DNA from: JACKNG01 sp040220855
Lineage (GTDB): Bacteria > Pseudomonadota > Gammaproteobacteria > Ga0077536
Direction: 5' to 3'
DNA: 64,000 nt
Assembly: GCA_040220855.1 (NCBI GenBank)
Contig: JAVJVZ010000050.1
Coordinates: 1 to 64,000 of the forward strand
Position numbers and translations under genes: made by a program. The notes beneath the pieces were generated by a model, which saw only the letters and a program-made list of their open reading frames with translations, had not been told where the DNA came from and searched no databases. Shown piece after piece: positions 44,846 through 55,004 of the stretch. Positions within the stretch are counted from its first letter, which is position 1; each line of letters starts with the position of its first letter.

Positions 44846-45612
44846 GGCGTCCTCGATTCGAGCAGCAGGCGGGTCTCCGGCGCGTCGGGGAAACCGCGCT
44901 CCAGCTGCAGGCTGTAGCTCGCCACCGCATCGCGATCGTCGAGCTCACGCTCGACGCGGATCCCGAGCCACAGGGTCCGGGGCGTGTGGCGCGCGATTTC
45001 GAGATAACGCTGCAGGTAGGCGCGTGCCGGCAGGTAACGCTGCAGGCGATAGCTGAGTTCGGCCATCTGCAGCAAGGCCGGGGGCAGACGTGGGTCGATC
45101 TCCAGCGCGCGCCGCAGGTGCGTCTCGGCGGCGTCGAGATCACCCGCGTCGTAGGCACAGGTACCGGCATTGCTGTAGGCCACCGCGGGCAAGCGGTAGA
45201 GCGGGTTCTCGACCGCCTTGAGGAACTGCGCCTGTCCTTCCTCGTGTCGACCCTGCCGACACAGGAACTGGCCATAGTTGTTCAACGCAGCCGAATTGCG
45301 CGGGTCGAGTGCGAGGGCTCGCTCGAAGCTCTGCTCTGCGGCGTGCTCCTCGCCAAGCGTGGCGCGCAGCAGCCCCATCGCGTTGTGCGCATCGACGTAG
45401 TCGCGGTCGGCGGCGAGCGCCTTCTCGATCTTCGCCAGCGCGGTTTCGTACTCGCCGCGCTGCAGGTACTGCATACCGAGTTCGGTGTTGGCCTGGGCCA
45501 GCCGGGCACGATCGATCTCCGGCTGGCGCGCCGGGCCGCTGGCGCATGCGGCCAGTAGCACGAGGCCGAGCAGCAGATGGTGGCGCGCGTGCAAGCTGCG
45601 CTCAGGCGGCAT
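44842..45612 (-). CDS. pilF: Type IV pilus biogenesis lipoprotein PilF/PilW-like (TPR)
   Basis: 256 aa from ATG 45612. Lipoprotein signal HHLLLGLVLLAACAS with Cys near residue 23. Six TPR-like repeats follow (ANTELGMQYLQRGEYETALA, DAHNAMGLLRATLGEEHAAE, AALNNYGQFLCRQGRHEEG). In Pseudomonas and Neisseria this lipoprotein pilots the PilQ secretin to the outer membrane. No other pilus genes are in the window, but the rlmN-pilF-rodZ order is conserved even in non-piliated species. The start overlaps the 3' end of rlmN by 11 bases. Confidence 0.92.
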   Translation of the reverse strand: MPPERSLHARHHLLLGLVLLAACASGPARQPEIDRARLAQANTELGMQYLQRGEYETALAKIEKALAADRDYVDAHNAMGLLRATLGEEHAAEQSFERALALDPRNSAALNNYGQFLCRQGRHEEGQAQFLKAVENPLYRLPAVAYSNAGTCAYDAGDLDAAETHLRRALEIDPRLPPALLQMAELSYRLQRYLPARAYLQRYLEIARHTPRTLWLGIRVERELDDRDAVASYSLQLERGFPDAPETRLLLESRTP

Positions 45613-46705
45613 GATGGGCGGCGTCTGCCGTACGCCGGTGGCGGCGGGCCCGCGCCTGCACTTCGCCGACGAGCTGGCCACAGGCGGCGTCGATGTCGTC
45701 GCCACGCGTCTTGCGCGTGATGGTGACCAGCCCGGCCCGCGAGAGACGCTCGCGGAAAGCGTCGATGGCGGCATCCGTGGAGCGTTCGAAGCCGGCGCCG
45801 GCGAACGGGTTGAACGGGATCAGGTTGATCTTGGCGGGCAGCCCCTGGAGCAGGCGGATCAGCGCGCGCGCTTCGGCGATGCTGTCGTTGACATCCTTGA
45901 GCATGACGTACTCGAACGTAATCTCACCGTGCGGATTGTTGGCGACGTAACGACGACAGGCATCGAGCAGTGCGGCGAGCGGATAGCTGCGATTGATCGG
46001 CACCAGTTCGTCGCGCAGGTCGTCGTTGGTCGCGTGCAACGAGATGGCGAGGCTGACCGGGCATTCGCGCGCCAGGCGGTCGATGCCGGGGACCACCCCG
46101 GCGGTGCTCAGCGTAACCCGCTTGCGGCCGAGATTGTAGGCGTTGTCGTCCATCATCAGGCGCATGGCCGGCACGACGTTGTCGAAGTTGAGCAGCGGTT
46201 CGCCCATGCCCATCATCACCACGTTGGTGATATGGCGCCCCTGCTTGGGCGTCTGCCCGAGCCTGCGCGCGGCAAGCCATACCTGGCCGATGATCTCGGC
46301 AACGCCCAGGTTGCGATTGAAGCCCTGGCGCGCGGTGGCGCAGAAGGCGCAGTCGAGCGGGCAACCGACCTGGGAGGATACGCACAAGGTGCCTCGCTCA
46401 CCTTCGGGAATGAACACCGTCTCGACGCAGTTACCCGAATCGACCCGCATCAACCACTTGCGCGTTCCGTCAGCGGAGCGTTGCTCGGACTCCACCACCG
46501 GCGGGCGGATCTCGGTCTCGGCGAGCAGGCGCTCGCGCAGCGCCTTGCTGAGGTTCGACATGTCCCGGAAGTCGACGACGCCCTGCTGGTGCACCCACTT
46601 GATGACCTGGGTCGCGCGGAAGCGGCGCTCACCGAGCGTCTCGAAGTAGCGGCCGAGGCCGTCTTCGTCGAGACCGAGCAGGTTGACCGGCGCGGACGTC
46701 GTCAT
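45602..46705 (-). CDS. rlmN: Dual-specificity rRNA/tRNA adenine-C2 methyltransferase RlmN
   Basis: 367 aa. Radical-SAM cluster Cys115-Cys119-Cys122 in QVGCPLDCAFCATARQG, the N-terminal helical domain (LGERRFRATQVIKWVHQQGV), VVMMGMGEPLLNFDNV, and the late catalytic Cys region CGQLVGEVQARARR near the end. It methylates A2503 of 23S rRNA and A37 of some tRNAs. Gene order ndk-rlmN-pilF is standard. The gene extends into the start of pilF. Confidence 0.97.
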   Translation of the reverse strand: MTTSAPVNLLGLDEDGLGRYFETLGERRFRATQVIKWVHQQGVVDFRDMSNLSKALRERLLAETEIRPPVVESEQRSADGTRKWLMRVDSGNCVETVFIPEGERGTLCVSSQVGCPLDCAFCATARQGFNRNLGVAEIIGQVWLAARRLGQTPKQGRHITNVVMMGMGEPLLNFDNVVPAMRLMMDDNAYNLGRKRVTLSTAGVVPGIDRLARECPVSLAISLHATNDDLRDELVPINRSYPLAALLDACRRYVANNPHGEITFEYVMLKDVNDSIAEARALIRLLQGLPAKINLIPFNPFAGAGFERSTDAAIDAFRERLSRAGLVTITRKTRGDDIDAACGQLVGEVQARARRHRRTADAAHHAA

Positions 46706-46710
46706 GGTTT

Positions 46711-47136
46711 TCAGCGCGAGAGGATCTCGTCCTTGTCGAAGAAGAACGCAATCTCGACCGCGGCGGTCTCCGGCGCATCGGAGCCGTGAACGGCGTTCTC
46801 GGTGATGCTGGTGGCGAACTCGGCGCGAATGGTGCCGGGCGCGGCGTCGGCCGGGTTGGTGGCGCCCATCACGTCACGGTTCACCTGGATGGCATTGTCG
46901 CCTTCGAGGACCTGCACCATCACCGGACCTGACATCATGAATTCGACGAGCTCGTCGAAGAAGGGCTTCTCGCGATGCACGCCGTAGAAGGCCTCGGCCT
47001 GCTCGCGGCTCATCTGCAGCATTCTCGCAGCGACGATGCGCAGACCGGCGGCCTCGAACTTGGCGAGGATCGCGCCGATGTGGTTGTCACGCACGGCGCT
47101 GGGCTTGACGATCGACAGCGTGCGCTCTTTGGCCAT
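46711..47136 (-). CDS. ndk: Nucleoside diphosphate kinase
   Basis: 141 aa. Active-site His117 in ITENAVHGSDAPETA, same numbering as E. coli. Other blocks: RTLSIVKPSAVRDNHIGAIL (KPDGV-type start with Ser-Ala), PFFDELVEFMMSGPVM, and VMGATNPADAAPGTIRAEF. It equilibrates nucleoside di- and triphosphates. AGGAG lies 11 bases before the ATG. A consensus -10 box and two dyads lie upstream. rlmN starts 5 bases downstream, so this heads the ndk-to-der gene series. Confidence 0.98.
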   Translation of the reverse strand: MAKERTLSIVKPSAVRDNHIGAILAKFEAAGLRIVAARMLQMSREQAEAFYGVHREKPFFDELVEFMMSGPVMVQVLEGDNAIQVNRDVMGATNPADAAPGTIRAEFATSITENAVHGSDAPETAAVEIAFFFDKDEILSR

Positions 47137-47153
47137 GGCGGGGTGGTCTCCTA

Positions 47154-47182
47154 ACTTATTGATAAGTCGTTGAAAAGCAACG
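47154..47182 (-). promoter_or_regulatory. Two small dyads in the ndk leader
   Basis: ACTTAT-TG-ATAAGT (47154-47167) is a perfect 6-bp-arm dyad in an unusually A+T-rich spot just before the ribosome site. CGTTG-AAAAG-CAACG (47168-47182) directly abuts it and could form a 5-bp hairpin near the transcript start. Either might be an operator or leader structure; no regulator is recognisable. Confidence 0.4.
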
Positions 47183-47186
47183 GCGC

Positions 47187-47192
47187 ATTATA
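47187..47192 (-). promoter_or_regulatory. Consensus -10 box upstream of ndk
   Basis: On the minus strand this reads TATAAT, a perfect sigma-70 -10 hexamer, 51 bases before the ndk start codon. No convincing -35 was found at 16-18 bases. It is the best -10 match in the window and probably drives ndk and the genes after it. Confidence 0.7.
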
Positions 47193-47455
47193 CTGCCTGC
47201 CGCGCAGAAAACCACACTGCCATGCATCGCCCGGGCAGCATCCGGGGAGCGCGCGGCGGCGCCGCCGGAACGACCTCAACGTCGCCCGGAATTCCGCGTA
47301 CCGTCACGCGCGCTGCGCGCCGCGGGCAGACGCCGGCATCGGAGAGGAACTCCAACAGGCAAGCGGTCGCCGGCGCGTACCGATTCAGTCACGGACGACG
47401 CCGTCGCAAGCGTGGACGGGGACACCCGGCAGGCGCTCGAGTTCCTCACAGACCC
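47193..47455. other. Intergenic stretch between ndk promoter and sufT, no gene seen
   Basis: Together with the ndk leader this is the longest gap in the window (319 bases from ndk to sufT). No frame here has protein-like content or a ribosome site. It contains a perfect 14-bp palindrome CGGCGGCGCCGCCG (47254-47267) but no T-run, so no intrinsic terminator for the suf operon is evident. Confidence 0.5.
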
Positions 47456-48022
47456 TCAGTAGAGGCCAGTCTCGAGGCGCGCCGCCTCGGACATCATGTG
47501 CGGCGCCCACGGCGGGTCGAACACCAGGTCCACCTCGACCTCGCCCACGTTCGGCACCTGCGCGACCTTGGCGCGCACGTCCTCGACCAGGAACGGCCCC
47601 ATACCGCAGCCGGGGGCGGTCAGGGTCATGTCGATCTCGACGCGGTTGCCGTGGTCAGACGGCAGCACCTCGCAGCGGTAGATCAGCCCGAGTTCGACGA
47701 TGTTGATCGGAATCTCGGGATCGTAGCAGGTGCTGAGCTGTTCCCAGATGAGGTCCTCGTCGACGCTGCCGTCGCCACGCGATTGCGCGCCTTCGGCCGG
47801 CAACGCCTCGACGCTCATACCGAGCGCATCGACATCGTTTGCGTTGATGCGCGCGAGGTTGCCATTGACGTTGACCGTGACCGAGCCGCCCAGCGCCTGG
47901 GTCACGAACACGGCATCGCCGGCCTTGAGCCGGACCGGCGTGCCCTGCGGAATCAGGATGGCGTCGCAGTCGCGTTCGAGCGCGATCGGGCGGGTGAAGT
48001 CTTGGGCGTGGTCCATCGTCAT
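47456..48022 (-). CDS. sufT: Fe-S cluster assembly auxiliary protein SufT
   Basis: 188 aa from ATG 48022 (MTMDHAQDF); ATG 48016 is an alternative. The N-terminal half is specific to SufT (VTQALGGSVTVNVNGNLARI). The C-terminal half is a DUF59/MIP18 domain: EEQLSTCYDPEIPxNIVELGL-type block (LSTCYDPEIPINIVELGL), LTAPGCGMGPFLVEDVRAKV and VFDPPWAPHMMS. SufT supports maturation of Fe-S proteins; its mechanism is unsettled. Last gene of the suf operon, 7 bases after sufS. Confidence 0.93.
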   Translation of the reverse strand: MTMDHAQDFTRPIALERDCDAILIPQGTPVRLKAGDAVFVTQALGGSVTVNVNGNLARINANDVDALGMSVEALPAEGAQSRGDGSVDEDLIWEQLSTCYDPEIPINIVELGLIYRCEVLPSDHGNRVEIDMTLTAPGCGMGPFLVEDVRAKVAQVPNVGEVEVDLVFDPPWAPHMMSEAARLETGLY

Positions 48023-48029
48023 GGTTCGT

Positions 48030-49286
<1,257 letters not shown>

Positions 49287-49291
49287 CGTGC

Positions 49292-50598
49292 TCAGGCTCC
49301 CTTCACCAGGTCTTCCAGTTCGCTCAGCGCGCGCGCGCCGATGAACCGCTCCTCGATGGCGTGCCGGATGCTGTCGAGCGGGATTGTTTCCACCACTTTC
49401 TCGGCGAAGGCGTAGGTCAGCAGGGCACGCGCGGTGGTCTCGTCGATGCCGCGCGAGCGCAGGTAGAACAATGCCTGCGCGTCGAGCTCGCCGACCGTGG
49501 CGCCGTGCGCGCAGCTGACGTCGTCAGCGTAGATTTCGAGTTCCGGCTTGGTGTCGATCTCGGCCTGGCGCGACAGCAGCAGGTTGTTGCTGGCCTGCTT
49601 GGCGGTGATGCCCTGGGCATCGCGCCGCACGACCACCTTCCCGTTGAACACACCGCGGCTGCGACCATCGAGGATGCCCCGGTAGAGTTCCTCGCTGTGC
49701 GTATCGCCCACCTGGTGATCGATCAAGGTATGGTGATCGACGTGCTGGGCACCGTCGGTGGCGAACAAGCCGTTGAGTCGACAGCGCGCGCCGCGTGCAG
49801 CGAGCGCAACCTCGATGTCGATGCGCGTGAGCGCACCACCGAAAGTCACCGAGTCTGAGTTGAAGGTGCTCAGGGCGCCGAGGGTGGCACGGACGCGCCC
49901 GATCTGCGCGCAGGTATCCGGTTCGCTCTGCAGGCGATGATGTTCGAGCACCGCGCCCTCGCCGAGGTTGACGTCGGTCACCACATTGGTGAGACCGCGG
50001 TCACCTTCGATACCGCGATACTCCTCGATGATGCGTAGCCGCGCGTTGCGCGCCGCGCGCACGATGACGCGCGGGGCGCGCAGCAGCGGCGTGTCGCCGG
50101 CGGCGACGAACACGAGGTGCAGCGGCGCGTCGAGCTGCGCATCGGGACCGGCCTCGATCAGCAGACCATCGTCGAGCAGCGCCGCGTTGAGCGCGGTGAA
50201 GACCGCCTCGGGCGCACTTTGCTCGGCGTAGATGCCGGCGAGGGCCACGGCATCGCCTTCGAGCGCGGCGGCGATGCTCGTCACCGTGATGCCTGTGGGC
50301 AGGGCGTCGGTGGTGGAGAGGTCGGCGCGAAAGCGTCCGTTGACGAGCACCACGCGGTGCGGCGACGCAGAGGCGAGGGCGAAAGCGGAAAAGCCGGCGG
50401 CATCGAGGGCATCGCCATCCGCAGCGGTTGCCGCGCGGTAGGCGATGTCGCGCAGTGGCGCGAGGCTGGTGTACTTCCATGCTTCCTGGCGCTGGCTCGG
50501 CATGCCGTGCAGGCGCACCTGCTCGGCGGCCTGCTGCCGTATCTCGGCCAACGGACCGTCCGGCGCGAAATCGGCGAGGATGCGATCGATGGCGTCCA

Positions 50599-50599
<1 letters not shown>
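49292..50599 (-). CDS. sufD: Fe-S cluster scaffold subunit SufD
   Basis: 435 aa. N-terminal helical region (RQEAWKYTSLAPLRDIAYR), a central beta-helix (TNVVTDVNLGEGAVLEHHRL, LNGLFATDGAQHVDHHTLID) and the C-terminal block YADDVSCAHGATVGELD with the conserved Cys and His, then FYLRSRGIDETTARALLTYA. It pairs with SufB and SufC to assemble clusters. Start ATG shares one base with the sufC stop. Confidence 0.96.
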
Positions 50600-51348
<749 letters not shown>

Positions 51349-51380
51349 GGTCAGGTTCCTGGGTGTTTCCGTGCGCGGCG

Positions 51381-52829
51381 TCAGCCGACCGCGCCTTCGA
51401 GACTGATGCCGAGCAGCTTCTGCGCCTCGACGGCGAACTCCATCGGCAGTTCCTTGAAGACTTCCTTGCAGAAGCCGTTGACGATCATGTTGACCGCGTC
51501 CTCCTGGCCGATGCCGCGCGAACGCAGGTAGAACAGCTGGTCGTCGCTGATGCGCGAAGTCGAAGCCTCGTGCTCGACCTGCGCACTCGGATTGCGGCAC
51601 TCGATATAGGGGAAAGTATGCGCGGCCGACCGGTCGCCGAGCAGAAGCGAGTCGCACTGGGTGTAGTTGCGCGCGCCCTCGGCAGCGGCGGCGATGCGTA
51701 CCAGCCCACGGTAGGCGTTCTGGCTGCGCCCGGCGGAGATGCCCTTGGAGACGATGGTCGAACGCGTGCCGCGTCCGAGGTGGACCATCTTGGTGCCGGT
51801 GTCGGCCTGCTGCAGGTTGTTGGTCAGGGCGACGGAGTAGAACTCGCCGACCGAATTCTCGCCCTTCAGCACGCAGCTCGGGTACTTCCAGGTAATGGCC
51901 GAGCCGGTTTCGACCTGGGTCCAGGAGATCTTCGAGCGCGCGCCGCGACAGTCGCCGCGCTTGGTCACGAAGTTGTAGATGCCCCCCCGACCCTCCTCGT
52001 CCCCCGGGTACCAGTTCTGCACGGTCGAATACTTGATCTCGGCGTCGTCCAGCGCGACCAGCTCGACCACTGCCGCGTGCAGCTGGTTCTCGTCGCGCAT
52101 CGGCGCCGTGCACCCTTCGAGGTAGCTCACGTAGCTGCCCTCGTCGGCGATCACGAGCGTGCGCTCGAACTGGCCGGTATTCATGGCGTTGATGCGGAAG
52201 TACGTCGACAGCTCCATCGGGCAGCGCGTGTTCTTCGGGATGTAGACGAACGAACCGTCGGTGAATACCGCCGAGTTGAGCGCCGCGTAGAAGTTGTCGG
52301 TCACCGGCACCACCGAACCGAGGTACTTCTGTATCAGCTCCGGGTGCTCGTGCACGGCCTCGGAGAAAGAACAGAAGATCACGCCCGCTTCGGCCAGCTT
52401 GTCGCGGAAGGTGGTGTGCACGGAGACGCTGTCGAAGACCGCGTCGACGGCGACACCGGCGAGCATCTTCTGCTCCTCGAGCGGGATACCGAGCTTCTCG
52501 TAGGTTTCGAGCAGCTTGGGGTCGACCTCGTCGAGGCTTTGCGGGCGGTCCTTGTCGGACTTGGGCGCGGAATAGTAGGAGATTGCCTGGAAGTCGATCG
52601 GCGGGTATTCGACGTGCGCCCAGTTCGGCTCGCGCATTTGCTGGAAGCGCGCGAATGCCTTGAGGCGCCACTCGAGCATCCATTCGGGCTCGTTCTTCTT
52701 CGCCGAGATGAGGCGAATGGTGTCCTCGTCGAGGCCGGGCGGCACGGTGTCCTGGTCGATCTCGGTGAAGAACCCGGCCGCGTACTCGCGACCGACGATT
52801 TTCTCGATGTCCTGCGCGTTGCTGGCCAT
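51381..52829 (-). CDS. sufB: Fe-S cluster scaffold subunit SufB
   Basis: 482 aa from ATG 52829 (MASNAQDIEKIVGREYAAGF). Conserved blocks: GLDEDTIRLISAKKNEPEWM, NTRCPMELSTYFRINA, YLEGCTAPMRDENQLHAAVV, TVQNWYPGDEEGRGGIYNFV, KYPSCVLKGENSVGEFYS, and a late EHEASTSRISDDQLFYLRSR. It is the cluster-building scaffold. The frame upstream of 52829 is noise. 37 bases after the A-type carrier gene. Confidence 0.98.
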   Translation of the reverse strand: MASNAQDIEKIVGREYAAGFFTEIDQDTVPPGLDEDTIRLISAKKNEPEWMLEWRLKAFARFQQMREPNWAHVEYPPIDFQAISYYSAPKSDKDRPQSLDEVDPKLLETYEKLGIPLEEQKMLAGVAVDAVFDSVSVHTTFRDKLAEAGVIFCSFSEAVHEHPELIQKYLGSVVPVTDNFYAALNSAVFTDGSFVYIPKNTRCPMELSTYFRINAMNTGQFERTLVIADEGSYVSYLEGCTAPMRDENQLHAAVVELVALDDAEIKYSTVQNWYPGDEEGRGGIYNFVTKRGDCRGARSKISWTQVETGSAITWKYPSCVLKGENSVGEFYSVALTNNLQQADTGTKMVHLGRGTRSTIVSKGISAGRSQNAYRGLVRIAAAAEGARNYTQCDSLLLGDRSAAHTFPYIECRNPSAQVEHEASTSRISDDQLFYLRSRGIGQEDAVNMIVNGFCKEVFKELPMEFAVEAQKLLGISLEGAVG

Positions 52830-52866
52830 GCTGTCTACTCTCGGGATTCGGCTGTCGTGACGGCGG

Positions 52867-53190
52867 TCAGAGGCTGAAGCTCTCACCGCAGCCGCAGGTC
52901 GCGGCGACGTTGGGGTTGGCAAAGCGAAAGCCTTCGTTGAGACCTTCGCGGGCGTAATCGACCTCGGTGCCATCGAGGTACTTGAGGCTCTCGGCGTCCA
53001 CCACCAACGGAACGCCGTGGCTCTCGAAGACCTGGTCGTGATCCTGCACCGCGTCGGCCAGCTCCACGACGTACATGTAGCCGGAGCAGCCGGTCGGCTT
53101 GACGGCCAGTCGCAGGCCGCTGGTGTTGTGTTCGCGGGCCATGAAGCCACGCACGTGCGTGGCCGCCCGCTCGGTCAGTGTGATCGCCAT
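52867..53190 (-). CDS. sufA: A-type Fe-S carrier protein SufA/IscA
   Basis: 107 aa from ATG 53190, with AGGAGA 11 bases upstream. The three cluster ligands Cys35, Cys99 and Cys101 (LAVKPTGCSGYMYV; ATCGCGESFSL) are at the same positions as in IscA, whose 107-aa length it shares. It carries Fe-S clusters from the scaffold to targets. Named sufA because of the operon; by sequence it is IscA-like. Directly after iscR, 41 bases apart. Confidence 0.93.
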   Translation of the reverse strand: MAITLTERAATHVRGFMAREHNTSGLRLAVKPTGCSGYMYVVELADAVQDHDQVFESHGVPLVVDAESLKYLDGTEVDYAREGLNEGFRFANPNVAATCGCGESFSL

Positions 53191-53231
53191 GTCGTTCGAA
53201 TCTCCTTGCTCGGATGCGGCCGCGCGACCGC

Positions 53232-53699
53232 TCAGACGGTTGCTTCGGGGCGACTTTCCTTGCCGTGCGGTTCCTGCATGCGGTGCAGCGTCTGCACGCT
53301 CTTGCGTCGCACCAGCTGGTCGAGGCTGACGTTGCTGAGGAAGTCGCGAATCTGGCAGCTCAGCTCCTCCCACAGGTCGTGGGTCAGGCAGCGCTTCTCG
53401 CCATGACAGTTGCGCTGGCCGCCGCAGCGCGTGGCATCGACGGTCTCGTTGACGGCATCGATGACGTCGGCGACCGAGATGGCGTCGCCGGGGCGGCCGA
53501 GCTTGTAGCCGCCACCCGGTCCGCGCAGGCCGTCGACCAGCCCGTTGCGACGCAGCCGCGCGAAGAGCTGCTCGAGGTAGGACTGCGAGATGCCCTGGCG
53601 TTCGGCAATCTCGGCCAGCGAGACCGGTCCACGATCATAGTGCAGGGCCAGGTCGAGCATGGCGGTGACGGCATACCTGCCGCGAGTCGTGAGTCTCAT
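53232..53699 (-). CDS. iscR: Fe-S cluster-sensing regulator IscR
   Basis: 155 aa, Rrf2 family. Winged helix-turn-helix at residues 1-80 (MRLTTRGRYAVTAMLDLALH, GISQSYLEQLFARLRRNGLV, GPGGGYKLGRP). Cluster ligands Cys92, Cys98, Cys104 and His107 are at exactly the E. coli IscR positions (RCGGQRNCHG, EKRCLTHDLW). With a [2Fe-2S] cluster IscR represses type 1 sites; without it, it acts at type 2 sites. A type 1-like box lies in its own promoter. Here it heads a suf operon rather than isc. Confidence 0.97.
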   Translation of the reverse strand: MRLTTRGRYAVTAMLDLALHYDRGPVSLAEIAERQGISQSYLEQLFARLRRNGLVDGLRGPGGGYKLGRPGDAISVADVIDAVNETVDATRCGGQRNCHGEKRCLTHDLWEELSCQIRDFLSNVSLDQLVRRKSVQTLHRMQEPHGKESRPEATV

Positions 53700-53758
53700 G
53701 GATGATTCTCCTGCTGCGCCGTGACGAAAGCTGAGTAAATCGGTCGGGTATGATGCAG

Positions 53759-53782
53759 TCTCTGACCAAAACGGTCAACTAT
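53759..53782 (-). promoter_or_regulatory. Type 1-like IscR binding site overlapping the iscR-suf promoter
   Basis: Reading the minus strand, ATAGTTGACC, then four to five bases, then GGTCAGAGA: the half-sites TTGACC and GGTCA are inverted repeats. This closely follows the known IscR type 1 pattern ATAsyyGACT...AGTCrrsTAT as in E. coli iscR. The left half contains the -35 hexamer TTGACC (53773-53778); with a 17-base spacer comes CATCAT (53750-53755) as -10. IscR bound here would block RNA polymerase, giving feedback control of iscR and suf. Confidence 0.82.
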
Positions 53783-53889
53783 TGTTCCGGGCGGATCTGC
53801 CGGCGGTACGGACAACCGGGGCGATGGGGCGTGCTGCGCCGGCCTGCGGGGGCGCAGGCGCGCGGGTGCGGGGAAACAGGTCGGGGAGA

Positions 53890-54618
53890 TCAGTCGATAT
53901 CGGAGACGACGTCGGCCGCCTGCGCGGCACGCGCCTGCGCGAGCTCGGCCTTGAGCCCGGCAATCTCGCGCTCGACCTCGCGCGCGTGGTCGAGCAGCGA
54001 GTCGAGCGCCTGCGACACCGGGTCGGGCATGTTCGGCACCTGGCCATAGGCGTCGAACCCGATCTTGCGCGCGGTTTCCTCGCGCTGGCGGAACTTGTCG
54101 GCAACGTTGGTCTGCACGGCCTTGCCCGGTACGCCGACCACCGTCGTTTCCGCGGCAACGTCGCGCACGACCACCGCGTTGGAGCCGATGCGCGCGTTGG
54201 CGCCGATGCGGATCGGGCCGAGCACCTTGGCCCCGGCGCCGATCACCACGCCGTTGGCGAGCGTCGGATGGCGCTTGCCCTTCTCCCAGCTCGTACCGCC
54301 CAGGGTGACGCCATGGTAGAGCGTGCAGTCGTCACCGATCTCGGCCGTCTCGCCAATTACGACGCCCATCCCGTGATCGATGAAGAAGCGCCGCCCTATG
54401 GTCGCACCGGGATGGATTTCGATACCGGTGAGAAAGCGGCCGACATGCGACACGAAGCGAGCCAGCCACTTCAAACCGAGCGACCAGAACCAATGGCCGA
54501 GGCGATAGACCAGCACCGCGTGCACGCCCGGGTAACAGGTGAGGATCTCGAGCGTGTGGCGCGCCGCCGGGTCGCGCTCGAATACACAGCTGACGTCTTC
54601 TCTGATACGCTCGAACAT
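53890..54618 (-). CDS. cysE: Serine O-acetyltransferase
   Basis: 242 aa from ATG 54618 (MFERIREDVSCVFERDPAAR). Left-handed beta-helix of hexapeptide repeats with GIEIHPGATIGRRFFIDHGM, GVVIGETAEIGDDCTLYHGV, TLGGTSWEKGKRHPTL and IGANARIGSNAVVVRDV. It acetylates serine for cysteine synthesis and so supplies the sulfur donor of SufS. The short N-terminal domain matches the cysE found beside iscR in Pseudomonas and Azotobacter isc clusters. The C-terminal 50 residues are a coiled, Ala-rich helix. 190 bases before iscR. Confidence 0.95.
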   Translation of the reverse strand: MFERIREDVSCVFERDPAARHTLEILTCYPGVHAVLVYRLGHWFWSLGLKWLARFVSHVGRFLTGIEIHPGATIGRRFFIDHGMGVVIGETAEIGDDCTLYHGVTLGGTSWEKGKRHPTLANGVVIGAGAKVLGPIRIGANARIGSNAVVVRDVAAETTVVGVPGKAVQTNVADKFRQREETARKIGFDAYGQVPNMPDPVSQALDSLLDHAREVEREIAGLKAELAQARAAQAADVVSDID

Positions 54619-54716
54619 GGCTGGCACCTGCTGTAATCGCTGGCCGGACCCGCATCCTACCCGATTATCGCCGCGACCCCGAACCCGCCGATCCGCCGGC
54701 AGTGCGATTCCCCACC

Positions 54717-54971
54717 ATGAGCGACCAGACCCAGAGCGACGCGAGCGCCGGTGCAAACCGCAACGATGACGAGCGCCCCTTGAGCCTGCGTGAGCTCGCG
54801 TCGAGCGGGCTCGCCGCCGCCATCGGCGTGCAAAGCAACGAGAACCGCGAGCGCGATTTCCGCCGCGGCACCGCGCGCCAGTACGTGCTGCTCGGTGTGG
54901 TCGGAACGCTGCTGTTCATCTTCACCGTGTACCTCGCGGTGAAGCTGGTGCTGCACTTCGCGCTCGGCTGA
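54717..54971 (+). CDS. Small DUF2970 membrane protein
   Basis: 84 aa from ATG 54717. A polar N-terminus is followed by the family signature LRELASSGLAAAIGVQSNEN, RERDFRRGTARQY, and one membrane helix (VLLGVVGTLLFIFTVYLAVK). DUF2970 proteins are small single-span proteins of unknown function, common in Gamma- and Betaproteobacteria. Divergent from cysE; converges on valS 33 bases downstream. Confidence 0.85.
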   Translation: MSDQTQSDASAGANRNDDERPLSLRELASSGLAAAIGVQSNENRERDFRRGTARQYVLLGVVGTLLFIFTVYLAVKLVLHFALG

Positions 54972-55004
54972 CGGACGGGCGCGCCGCGACCGCCGTCGCG
55001 ACGA

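Noticed and set aside
47254..47267. 14-bp palindrome CGGCGGCGCCGCCG as a possible suf terminator or operator
   Set aside because: Such GC-only palindromes arise often by chance here, no T-run follows, and it lies about 190 bases past the sufT stop.
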